Below are positions 35,889 through 43,577 of a stretch of 64,000 nucleotides of DNA, piece by piece (the first letter of the stretch is position 1; every line of letters begins with the position of its first letter). The position numbers and the translations under genes are program-made. The stretch is from an uncultured Bacteriovoracaceae bacterium (GTDB taxonomy: Bacteria; Bdellovibrionota; Bacteriovoracia; Bacteriovoracales; Bacteriovoracaceae): assembly GCA_937923325.1 (NCBI GenBank), contig CAKZUQ010000001.1, positions 1 through 64,000 of the forward strand. Direction: 5' to 3'. Below the pieces are notes generated by a model. It worked only from the letters and a program-made list of their open reading frames with translations, was not told where the DNA came from and ran no database searches.

Positions 35889-36737
35889 ATGAAACTACTT
35901 AATTCGAGCTTAATTTTAATCTTTACTCTATCTTCAATGAGTTTATTTGCATGTGGCCATGGCTTTTTTCCAAAATCACAAACCTACTCCAGCAGTAACA
36001 CTAAAGCTGCAGTAAATAAAAATATAATTGCGGCAAACTTAGTAGAGTTATTTCAAGAAATATACTCTCCTATTTTTGCAAAAGAGGATAAGACCTTAAA
36101 TATCAACTTTAAATGGGAAGAAACACAACTCAACGCTTACGCAACAAGAGATGATAATAACAACCCAATTATCAATATTACTGGTGGGCTTATCGCTCAC
36201 GACTTAATCGATAGAGACTCATTAAGCTTAATTATTTGTCATGAAATAGGACATTTCTTAGGAGGCTCTCCTAAAAAGCTTCGTGGACGCTCAACGAAAA
36301 AGTCTTGGTCTTCAGCTGAAGGTCAAGCAGATTACTATGCAACTGCATTTTGCTTAAAAAAAGTTTTTATGAGAATTCCAAAAGAAGCTACAAGATTGAA
36401 GTCCAATAGATACCAACAAGAATCATCTCAAATTTGTAGATCAGAATCATGTAAAAGAATTGCGATGGCGAGCTTAAACGTGGCTAGAGTGTACGCTGAG
36501 ATTGATTTTTTTAGTAATGAATTAAGTCTAATTTATAAAGATGACTATACAGTATACGAGACAATTTATGGACACTCTAACCCTCAATGTAGATTGGACA
36601 CAATGATTTCAGGACTTCTTTGCCCAAGCTCAGAATCAATTGAATTCAAGGACTCTGATCAAATAAATAGTGCCTGTTCATCTCCTAAGTTTAGAAGGCC
36701 AAGGTGCTGGTTTTATCCTAAAGATGATTCAAATTAA
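35889..36737 (+). CDS. M48-like zinc metallopeptidase lipoprotein
   Basis: 282 residues. The lipobox ends at Cys22 (SLFAC). Zinc motif HEIGH at 118-122, with a downstream acidic ligand in SSAEGQADYYAT (about 143), as in M48-type peptidases. Several later Cys suggest disulphides, so it acts in the periplasm or outside. No Shine-Dalgarno sequence precedes the ATG; with a -10-like TAGTAT just upstream the mRNA may be leaderless. The FNR-type box suggests oxygen- or stress-linked control. Substrate unknown. Confidence 0.75.
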   Translation: MKLLNSSLILIFTLSSMSLFACGHGFFPKSQTYSSSNTKAAVNKNIIAANLVELFQEIYSPIFAKEDKTLNINFKWEETQLNAYATRDDNNNPIINITGGLIAHDLIDRDSLSLIICHEIGHFLGGSPKKLRGRSTKKSWSSAEGQADYYATAFCLKKVFMRIPKEATRLKSNRYQQESSQICRSESCKRIAMASLNVARVYAEIDFFSNELSLIYKDDYTVYETIYGHSNPQCRLDTMISGLLCPSSESIEFKDSDQINSACSSPKFRRPRCWFYPKDDSN

Positions 36738-36751
36738 TTAAAAGAACTTTG

Positions 36752-38482
36752 CTACTTTATCTTTAAGTATTTAATATAATTTCTAATAAAGAATGACTTT
36801 CTAAAGTTTTTTACGCTTTTTGAGTGAAGCATATATGAACTCTCATACATAAGCATTACCCAAGGAAGGTCTTCATTTGTAATTTTCTCAATCTCATTCA
36901 TTATTCTAAATCTTTCAGGCTTATTTAAAGTTTCAGCTAACTTAGAATACAAGAGATCTATCTCAGGATTCATATAACCACTTTTATTTATTCCTGGAAC
37001 ATTTTTACTGATTAATAATTGAATAATATTTTCAGCATCAGGATAGTCATATATCCACTGATCAGTGAAAAATTGAATTTCTCCAGCTCGCCCTTTCTTA
37101 ATAAATTCTGAGAAACTCAAGACCTCAACTTTAAGCTTCAAGCCTATTTGTTGCAATTGATTTTTGATAAATTCTGCCTCATTATAATGAATTTGCTGGT
37201 TCCCACGAGTAGAATAAGTTAAAACAAGTTCTTTTGTATTTACTCCAGATTTTTTTAAATAGTACTTAGCTTTTTCAAGGTTATATTCATAGCTTTGCTG
37301 ATGACTCGGGTTATATCCAGGAATACTTGGATTATAAATAGAGTTCGCTTTTAAATTTGTATTATTAGTAAGCACCTCAATATACTTATCAAAGTCAATC
37401 GAGTGAGCTATCGCTCGTCTTAAATTTAAATTTTTACCTAAGACAGGATCTTGCATATTCATTCCTAGCCAACGAGAAGAGATTGTTGTTGCATATTTTA
37501 CTTCGATATTTTTTTCTTTTTTAAATTTTTCAAACGCCGCAAGTTCACCAGAAACTTTTGATAGAAATTTCTTGGGAACACTAAGAATGTCTAATTTGCC
37601 TTCTAAAAATAAGTTCCACCGATCGTTTTCGTTTTTCACAATGTGAAAGTGAACAGTGTCTATAAAGGGTAATTTCTCAGTTGAAGATGTTAATAAATTC
37701 TCTGTATTTGCGTATCTATCTCCAGAGCTTGGATAAATTTCATCTCTAAACTCATTATTCTTTTTAAAAGTATAAACATCAGGCGTAGTTTTTGATAAAT
37801 AGTAAGCTCCAGTTCCTACTAAAACTTTACTCAGATCATTTTTATATTTTTTAACTAGTTCTATTGGTGTAGGAGTAACAAAATTCATACTCAAAAAATA
37901 AAGTAGATTTGGTTCTGGCTTAACAAGATCAATTTGCAATGTATAATCATCGATAACTGTTATTCCTTCAATTTTATTTTCAAGCATATCATCAAAGCTA
38001 CTTCCCACTTCTTCTGTGAATTCATTTAATCCAAGAATCTTTCCACTAAAGAAAGAACGTCCAACACTTTTAAGTGGTTTAAATGCTATTCTTTTAAACT
38101 GAAGCTCAATATCTAAAGCATTAACTGTTCTTGTGTTTTTAAACTTAATAAAAGAAGTTGTATTATGATATTTTATTTCTTTTTTTAACTTAATAGTGTA
38201 TCTCGTTCCACCTTTAGAGATCACAGGTAAAGCCTCAGCTAATGATGGTATCACTTCATAAGGTCTTTTTAGATAGTGATATTGATACAATGTATCTAAT
38301 GATTGCCCTATAACAGAAAGAGAGTCATCATTAAAAGCTGTAACAGGATCAAATGACTTAACTGGATTGTTAATATTTAAAGAAATTATATTTTCTTTCT
38401 TTTTAAGAAATATTTTATCCTTAAACAAATAGCCAAGAGTAAAAATAATACCGATAAAAACTAACGGGAATAACTTTTTCAT
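36752..38482 (-). CDS. Family 5 extracellular solute-binding protein (oligopeptide/dipeptide type)
   Basis: 576 residues. An N-terminal transmembrane anchor or uncleaved signal (residues 4-20) and no lipobox. The SBP_bac_5 fold is shown by SFDPVTAFNDDS, YTIKLKKEIKYHN, LRRAIAHSIDFDKY and the C-terminal DYPDAENIIQLL. It binds peptides or similar solutes in the periplasm for an Opp/Dpp-type importer. No permease or ATPase is adjacent, so it must work with components elsewhere. Confidence 0.85.
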   Translation of the reverse strand: MKKLFPLVFIGIIFTLGYLFKDKIFLKKKENIISLNINNPVKSFDPVTAFNDDSLSVIGQSLDTLYQYHYLKRPYEVIPSLAEALPVISKGGTRYTIKLKKEIKYHNTTSFIKFKNTRTVNALDIELQFKRIAFKPLKSVGRSFFSGKILGLNEFTEEVGSSFDDMLENKIEGITVIDDYTLQIDLVKPEPNLLYFLSMNFVTPTPIELVKKYKNDLSKVLVGTGAYYLSKTTPDVYTFKKNNEFRDEIYPSSGDRYANTENLLTSSTEKLPFIDTVHFHIVKNENDRWNLFLEGKLDILSVPKKFLSKVSGELAAFEKFKKEKNIEVKYATTISSRWLGMNMQDPVLGKNLNLRRAIAHSIDFDKYIEVLTNNTNLKANSIYNPSIPGYNPSHQQSYEYNLEKAKYYLKKSGVNTKELVLTYSTRGNQQIHYNEAEFIKNQLQQIGLKLKVEVLSFSEFIKKGRAGEIQFFTDQWIYDYPDAENIIQLLISKNVPGINKSGYMNPEIDLLYSKLAETLNKPERFRIMNEIEKITNEDLPWVMLMYESSYMLHSKSVKNFRKSFFIRNYIKYLKIK

Positions 38483-38581
38483 AATAAGTCCTTTTAAATA
38501 TTATAATCGACTCAAGTAAATTCGGATACATGGCCCTTTTGTTCAGCTTGATTTAAATTTCATCACATCGCAAAATAGAGT

Positions 38582-39445
38582 ATGTGTAGATTATTCGGTT
38601 TTAGATCAATTATTAACAGTCAGGTTCACTCAAGTTTGGTGAGTGCTGATAATACCTTACATGACTTGAGCAAAAGGCATCCCGATGGATGGGGTGTTGC
38701 TTACTACCTTGAAAAAACACCTCATTTAATTAAATCGACAGATTGTGCAATGGAAGATCAGCTTTTTCATAAAGTCTCTGGTGTTGTTAGTTCACATACA
38801 GTTATTGCTCACATTAGAAAAGCAACACAAGGCTCCCACTCTATTTTGAATTCACACCCGTTTCAATATGGGAAATGGGTATTTGCTCACAACGGCAATA
38901 TAAAAAAATTTGAAAAAGTTAAGCCTCAACTCACAAAGCTTATCGATAAGGACTTAAAAAGGTTTATATTAGGAAGTACAGACAGTGAGATTATCTTTTT
39001 TATTATTTTAAGTGAGATAAAGAAAGTTCATGAACTATCGAACCCAATAATAAAAAAAGACAAATTAATAATGGCAGTTCAAAATGCTTTAAATGAGATT
39101 ATTAAAATTAGTGGAAAGCCAACTCACAGAAATGATCCAACTCCTACTGAAAATTATTATAGCTTTATCATTACATCAGGTCCAATCATGCTGGCATTTA
39201 ATGGTGGACAAGACCTTTATACTTGCACCTATAAGAGTTCATGTCCAGAAAAAGAAATTTGTAAGTTTTATAGTGATTGTTGTGAGAATCCACCTCAAAA
39301 AGGTCAACCTATAAATCACTTAATTTTCTCTAGTGAGAAAATATCAGGACCCAATATTTGGAATCTCCTAGAAGCAGGCTCACTGCTAGGAGTTGATGAA
39401 AACATGAATTTATTTTCTGAAAAGATTCAAATAGAATTTACTTAA
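38582..39445 (+). CDS. Class II glutamine amidotransferase (GATase_6 type)
   Basis: 287 residues starting MCRLFGF, so Cys2 is the N-terminal nucleophile after Met removal. HPDGWGVAYY, IAHIRKAT and HPFQYGKWVFAHNG are the glutaminase-domain motifs that bind glutamine. There is no synthetase domain, so it may supply ammonia to a partner or act as a gamma-glutamyl hydrolase, like EgtC. A Cys-rich patch near 217-230 (C-x5-C-x5-C-x5-CC) is unusual and may bind metal. Overlaps the convergent small gene by 4 bp. Confidence 0.8.
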   Translation: MCRLFGFRSIINSQVHSSLVSADNTLHDLSKRHPDGWGVAYYLEKTPHLIKSTDCAMEDQLFHKVSGVVSSHTVIAHIRKATQGSHSILNSHPFQYGKWVFAHNGNIKKFEKVKPQLTKLIDKDLKRFILGSTDSEIIFFIILSEIKKVHELSNPIIKKDKLIMAVQNALNEIIKISGKPTHRNDPTPTENYYSFIITSGPIMLAFNGGQDLYTCTYKSSCPEKEICKFYSDCCENPPQKGQPINHLIFSSEKISGPNIWNLLEAGSLLGVDENMNLFSEKIQIEFT

Positions 39446-39690
39446 GCTACTTTCTTCCAATAATTTTCTTCTAGGCCATATTTTTCTTCAAAGTCTTTTA
39501 ACATATGGTCTTTGAAAATATGATAGTTATAGCTTTCTATCTCACCCATTAAGCCAATTTTTTCATCATAACTTTGTCTAAAACACATCTCGACATAGTT
39601 TTTTTGGAATGAATCTAATGTTTCGAAAAATTCTTCATTTAGTTGTGTCGTCTTTAGTAGGTCTTTTAACCCTCTTGCATAGTACTTCAT
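39442..39690 (-). CDS. Small hypothetical protein
   Basis: 82 residues from ATG 39690, which has GGAG 5 nt upstream; an in-frame GTG at 39705 is less likely. Charged, aromatic-rich and helical, cytoplasmic, no known motif. It has its own FliA-like promoter candidate just upstream, which supports expression. Confidence 0.65.
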   Translation of the reverse strand: MKYYARGLKDLLKTTQLNEEFFETLDSFQKNYVEMCFRQSYDEKIGLMGEIESYNYHIFKDHMLKDFEEKYGLEENYWKKVA

Positions 39691-39719
39691 TAGCTCTCCA
39701 TCCACTTGGTTCTAGTAGC

Positions 39720-39746
39720 TTATCGGTATCTATAATTGCTTTTTGA
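39720..39746 (-). promoter_or_regulatory. Candidate FliA-type promoter for the 82-residue gene
   Basis: On the minus strand TCAA (39743-39746), 15 nt, ACCGATAA (39720-39727). A start near 39712 would leave a leader of about 22 nt carrying the GGAG site. Confidence 0.5.
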
Positions 39747-39810
39747 ATATTTATTATATTATTTTAAAATACTGGAAAATAATGTTAGATTACTAAATAA
39801 AGGGTCAAAA

Positions 39811-40158
39811 TTGGATAGTTGGTTATTTATATTAGTAGATATTTCTATATTAGGGTTCTTTGGAATTCTTTATTATTTTTATCAGAAAAGAAGAATTATA
39901 AGGATAAGCTTAGAGGACATTCAGGAAAACCTTGAAGATTTTAGATTAAAACTTAATGAGTATAATGATGAAATGAAACATTCTGATGTTTACTCTAATT
40001 TACAAGAATTTACAGACTCTTTTGAAGCAAATTTTCAATCGGAAGACCTATTAGGATTTATTAAAATACAGAATGACTCAGTTATTCTAAATAAAGACCT
40101 AGAAGAGTTTTACACTTTAATTTGCAGGCAGATTCATGATCATTTAGGTGCGAAGTAA
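39811..40158 (+). CDS. Small single-pass membrane protein
   Basis: 115 residues from TTG 39811, preceded by AGGG 6 nt upstream; the frame is open back to a TTG at 39736 but without a site. One transmembrane helix (about residues 4-23) is followed by KRR and an acidic, coiled-coil-like cytoplasmic domain. No family recognised. Confidence 0.55.
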   Translation: MDSWLFILVDISILGFFGILYYFYQKRRIIRISLEDIQENLEDFRLKLNEYNDEMKHSDVYSNLQEFTDSFEANFQSEDLLGFIKIQNDSVILNKDLEEFYTLICRQIHDHLGAK

Positions 40159-40283
40159 AAAGCTCTAATTACATTATGGAGTATATTTCCGACTCGTCTC
40201 TTTATTTGTGAGCTTTTGATAAAATGATCTCATTACAAGTCTTCTAAAACTGACTTCAATTAATTTTTAAATAAAGGTTCTCA

Positions 40284-41054
40284 ATGTTTTTAAAGGCCAT
40301 GATACTTATTTTAATTTCACTAACTTCAAATGCTAATGAGTACTCAGGATTTGAAATTGATAATAAAGAAACAAACAAGAAATATAATATTGATCTACTG
40401 TCTGGAAAAAAAGACAGTTTAAGGTTTTATAAAGGTACTTTAACAAGGATTGTAGATAGACCTATAGATCAAGTGATTAAGTCTATTACAAATTTCGAAG
40501 AAAAATGTAATAACGATTATAAAGACAGACGTGAACTTACTAACAAGAATACAGATTGCAAGTATCACAATAGTAATTTAGTTGAGTCAAAAAAATATAA
40601 AAATATAAAAAAGATATCCAAAGACAAAGATGAAATAGAAAGATATTTAATCGCGAGAAGAATTTATAACCGTCAAAGTTTTTCTCATATGGATCTTGTC
40701 ATAATTTATCAATCAATTAATGAAAACGGAGAAAGAGTCGTTAAGATAAATCAAAAAATGATTGATGATAAAGACGTAAAAAAATACATAAAACCTCCTG
40801 TTGAACATGATTCAGTATTTAAAGTGGCATACTCTAACTTCACTTTAACTGAAATTGAAAAAGGTAAAACACGACTTGAATACTACTATGCAAGTGAAAC
40901 AGATCACTGGCTACTAAATAAGACTGTTTCTGTTAGTAAGGTTTTTAACTCAATGGCAAAGAGTATCGATTTACTATTTGTATCAATTGATCAGGAGTTA
41001 GCCAAACACAGCTCCAGTAAAGAAAAAATCTCAAAAAAGATAGTTAGCAAATAG
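40284..41054 (+). CDS. Secreted START/SRPBCC-like hypothetical protein
   Basis: 256 residues with a signal peptide ending about residue 17. A body with DRPIDQVIKSITNFEEKC at the start and an amphipathic helix (about 215-238) at the end has the layout of START/SRPBCC lipid-binding domains. Family membership is inferred from pattern only. The tail is very basic. Overlaps dinB (convergent) by 11 bp. Confidence 0.55.
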   Translation: MFLKAMILILISLTSNANEYSGFEIDNKETNKKYNIDLLSGKKDSLRFYKGTLTRIVDRPIDQVIKSITNFEEKCNNDYKDRRELTNKNTDCKYHNSNLVESKKYKNIKKISKDKDEIERYLIARRIYNRQSFSHMDLVIIYQSINENGERVVKINQKMIDDKDVKKYIKPPVEHDSVFKVAYSNFTLTEIEKGKTRLEYYYASETDHWLLNKTVSVSKVFNSMAKSIDLLFVSIDQELAKHSSSKEKISKKIVSK

Positions 41055-42096
41055 GTAAAGGAAGTTGATCAGCGTTATTCTTATCATAAAATTTAACACC
41101 TAATCCTATTAGCCTAACAGGCTCAAAGATCTTTTCAGTGTTTGCTAATAGTAATTCATTAAAGGTTTTAAAAGTTAATTCAGATATTGGTTGTTCAATT
41201 GTTGTTTGAGAAAAATTTGCAAATTTAACTTTAATACAAATTGTTTTAATTAACCTATCAGTATGATTTTCTAGTCTTCGAATCATTTCCTCATAGCAAT
41301 CAACTAACTTTAAACTCAAGTCATTAGTGTTCTCAATATTCGTTTCAAATGTTCTTTCAACACTTAATGACTTTCGTTGTTTAATAGTTTCTAAAACCCT
41401 AAAGTCCTCTCCTCTACAGTAATGAAATAAACTATGACCAAAACGGCCATATGTATTGATAAGATCCAGCTTCGTGTATTTTTGTAAATCCCCAAAAGTA
41501 TGTATATTATTTTTTGAAAACTTCTCTCCCATAACTTTTCCAACTCCGTTAATATTTTTAATATTAAGAGATCTTATGAAGTCCTTTTTAGTATTAGGAG
41601 CAATAACATATAGGCCATTAGGCTTTAATTTTTCTGAAGCAATTTTTGCTAAAAGTTTATTGTAAGAGACACCTGCGCTTGCAGTTAGTCCAAACTTCTC
41701 ATAAATATTATTTAAAATATCCTGGGCAATAAGTGTTGCAGAATTAGAAAATAATGTGCAATCTGTGACATCTAAATAAGCCTCATCAATAGATACGACT
41801 TCAACTTTATCTGTATATTCATAAAATATTGAAAAAATTTCACCACTGATTTTTTTATACTTTTGAAAATTCGAGCCAACTAAAATGAGTTTAGGACAAA
41901 GCTCCAGCGCTTTATATGTTGGCATGGCACTTCTAACTCCATAACCTCTAGCGATATAATTACAAGTCGACAATACACCACGCCTACTACGCTCTGAACC
42001 TATAGCAACTGGTAGACCTTTTAGTGTAGGATTATCTCTTATTTCTACCTGAGCAAAAAAGTAGTCCATATCGACATGAATAATTTTTTTTTCCAT
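41044..42096 (-). CDS. dinB: DNA polymerase IV (Y-family translesion polymerase)
   Basis: 350 residues, the normal length. Catalytic motifs are HVDMDYFFAQVE at residues 6-17 and VSIDEAYLDVTD around 103-113; the steric region RSAMPTYKALELCP is present. It copies damaged templates and is an SOS gene in many bacteria. Divergent from lexA, with four TACGGA repeats in between that probably bind LexA. No beta-clamp motif was examined in detail. Confidence 0.95.
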   Translation of the reverse strand: MEKKIIHVDMDYFFAQVEIRDNPTLKGLPVAIGSERSRRGVLSTCNYIARGYGVRSAMPTYKALELCPKLILVGSNFQKYKKISGEIFSIFYEYTDKVEVVSIDEAYLDVTDCTLFSNSATLIAQDILNNIYEKFGLTASAGVSYNKLLAKIASEKLKPNGLYVIAPNTKKDFIRSLNIKNINGVGKVMGEKFSKNNIHTFGDLQKYTKLDLINTYGRFGHSLFHYCRGEDFRVLETIKQRKSLSVERTFETNIENTNDLSLKLVDCYEEMIRRLENHTDRLIKTICIKVKFANFSQTTIEQPISELTFKTFNELLLANTEKIFEPVRLIGLGVKFYDKNNADQLPLPIC

Positions 42097-42131
42097 ATTA
42101 TTCTCATATTTAAATAAAAAAAACGTTGACC

Positions 42132-42176
42132 TACGGATTTTTTACGGATAACTTTATACTACGGAAGAAATACGGA
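42132..42176. promoter_or_regulatory. Two pairs of TACGGA direct repeats: probable LexA operator
   Basis: TACGGA occurs at 42132, 42143, 42160 and 42171. The copies form two pairs with identical 11-bp periodicity (TACGGA-N5-TACGGA), each pair preceded by C, with 28 bp from pair to pair. The array lies between divergent dinB and lexA, 19 bp before the lexA ATG, where an SOS box is expected. Direct rather than inverted repeats recall the alphaproteobacterial GTTC-N7-GTTC box. Confidence 0.75.
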
Positions 42177-42194
42177 AATGAAAACAAGGAAAAA

Positions 42195-42803
42195 ATGAGT
42201 CTTACAAGAAAACAAAAACAGGTTTATGACTATATCGTTGAGTACATTGAGCAAAATGACTTCTCACCTACTCAGATGGAAATCAAAGAAAACTTTGGTT
42301 TTAAATCACTAGGATCGGTACAAGATTATATTAGGTATTTAAAAAGCTCTGGCTACCTAGCTAATGACACTAATTCTGTTAGAGGACTCACACCGCTTAA
42401 TCCAAATGCATTAGGTAAAAGCCAAGATGTAATAGACATACCACTTCATGGAAAGGTCGCCGCTGGAAATCCAATAGAGGCTTTAGAAGGTAGTGAAACT
42501 ATAACTGTACCAAGCTCAATGATTGGATTTGGGAATCATTATGCTCTTACTATCTCTGGTGAGTCTATGATTGAAGACGGAATTTTAGATGGAGACTTAA
42601 TTGTTGTAAAAGAACAAAATACTGCGAAGAATGGCGACACTGTTGTAGCAGTCATTGATAATGAAGCTACTGTTAAACGATTCTATAAGAAATCAAATCA
42701 AATTGAGCTACACCCTGCAAATAGCACAATGAAACCAATAATTGTTACTCAAGGAGATTTCCAGATCAAGGGAGTTCTGGCCGGTCTCATAAGAGCTTAT
42801 TAA
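42195..42803 (+). CDS. lexA: LexA repressor
   Basis: 202 residues from ATG 42195, with AAGGAA upstream; the open frame extends back to 42126 but that would translate the operator. An N-terminal winged HTH (1-65) and a C-terminal autoprotease are present: cleavage site A90-G91, Ser124 in SGESM and Lys161 in TVKRF. The recognition helix (SLGSVQDYIRYLK) differs from both the E. coli and Bacillus types, in keeping with a different operator. RecA-stimulated self-cleavage would induce dinB and lexA. Confidence 0.93.
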   Translation: MSLTRKQKQVYDYIVEYIEQNDFSPTQMEIKENFGFKSLGSVQDYIRYLKSSGYLANDTNSVRGLTPLNPNALGKSQDVIDIPLHGKVAAGNPIEALEGSETITVPSSMIGFGNHYALTISGESMIEDGILDGDLIVVKEQNTAKNGDTVVAVIDNEATVKRFYKKSNQIELHPANSTMKPIIVTQGDFQIKGVLAGLIRAY

Positions 42804-42878
42804 CTTCTTTCTCCACTAGAAAGATTAACCACACAAACACTTTTAAATCGCATTGACTACTGTCAAGGAGGACTTACT

Positions 42879-43070
42879 ATGCTTGAATTTTACGACACAC
42901 CAAAATATTGCGAAGATGAATTTTTATTAAAGATTCGCAATAATTTAATGACAAAATTCTCTTTAGATAACTTTGCTGCAAATGATCTTGCACTGGAAAT
43001 TATGGAATTGCTGACCTTATCAGACTCCAATATAGACTTAGTTGATAGTTATTATATTTCTAATCAATAA
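42879..43070 (+). CDS. Small hypothetical protein
   Basis: 63 residues, acidic and Leu-rich, cytoplasmic. A near-perfect AAGGAGG lies just before the ATG, so it is probably well translated. No known domain. It starts 76 bp after lexA and may share its transcript; SOS regulation is possible. Confidence 0.65.
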   Translation: MLEFYDTPKYCEDEFLLKIRNNLMTKFSLDNFAANDLALEIMELLTLSDSNIDLVDSYYISNQ

Positions 43071-43086
43071 AAAAATGAGATAAAAA

Positions 43087-43155
43087 ATGATTGAGAGCTT
43101 TTTTATTATAACAACAATATTATTATTTTTTTCTAAATTACTCCCTAGAAATTAA
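43087..43155 (+). CDS. Candidate 22-residue single-helix membrane peptide
   Basis: ATG 43087 to TAA 43155. Acidic N-terminus (MIES), a central Phe/Ile/Leu helix of about 13 residues, then a basic C-terminus (KLLPRN). It lies between the well-translated 63-residue gene and the terminator, so it is on the transcript, but its ribosome-binding site is weak. Confidence 0.35.
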   Translation: MIESFFIITTILLFFSKLLPRN

Positions 43156-43157
43156 TT

Positions 43158-43187
43158 AAAGGGAAGGTAAGAATTTACCTTCCCTTT
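43158..43187. terminator. Bidirectional intrinsic terminator
   Basis: Perfect 13-bp stem AAAGGGAAGGTAA / TTACCTTCCCTTT with a 4-nt loop. It lies between the small plus-strand ORFs and the convergent receiver gene. Confidence 0.8.
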
Positions 43188-43195
43188 ATTCTAAA

Positions 43196-43567
43196 CTATT
43201 TTAACACTTCTTTATTTATATATTCAATAACATCTTCAGTATCAATCGGTTTTTGAAAGAGCTTTGTCATTCCAAGGTCTTTAAGAGCTTTCTCTGGATA
43301 ATCAGCATACCCAGTCATTAAAAAACATGCTTTTAACAAGATATCTTTGTCATTAATATTTGTGATAAGTTCCACACCATCACCTTTTGGCATTTTTATA
43401 TCAGACAAAACCATATCAAAATCATTCTCTTGTAATATTTTAAAAGCCTCAACTCCACCATTCGCTTGCACAACTTCAAAACCAGCATCTTCAAAGTCCC
43501 AAGAGATGACCTTACAAAGCTCTTTTTCATCATCGACGATCAATATTTTTTTTCCTATTGAAGACAT
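43196..43567 (-). CDS. Single-domain response regulator paired with a histidine kinase
   Basis: 123 residues, receiver only. Acidic pocket VDDE, phospho-acceptor D56 in VLSDIKMP, Thr in FLMTGYAD and Lys in FQKPID are intact. The gene begins 10 bp after the kinase gene, so the two are cotranscribed and it is the likely target of that kinase. No output domain. Confidence 0.85.
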   Translation of the reverse strand: MSSIGKKILIVDDEKELCKVISWDFEDAGFEVVQANGGVEAFKILQENDFDMVLSDIKMPKGDGVELITNINDKDILLKACFLMTGYADYPEKALKDLGMTKLFQKPIDTEDVIEYINKEVLK

Positions 43568-43577
43568 AATATTCCTT

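Noticed and set aside
38445..38456. ACCGATAA-like match on the plus strand
   Set aside because: It lies inside the coding region of the solute-binding protein and points away from any gene start.
42126..42194. Longer N-terminus for LexA
   Set aside because: The extension is the translation of the operator repeats; the ATG at 42195 has a proper ribosome-binding site and the family N-terminus.
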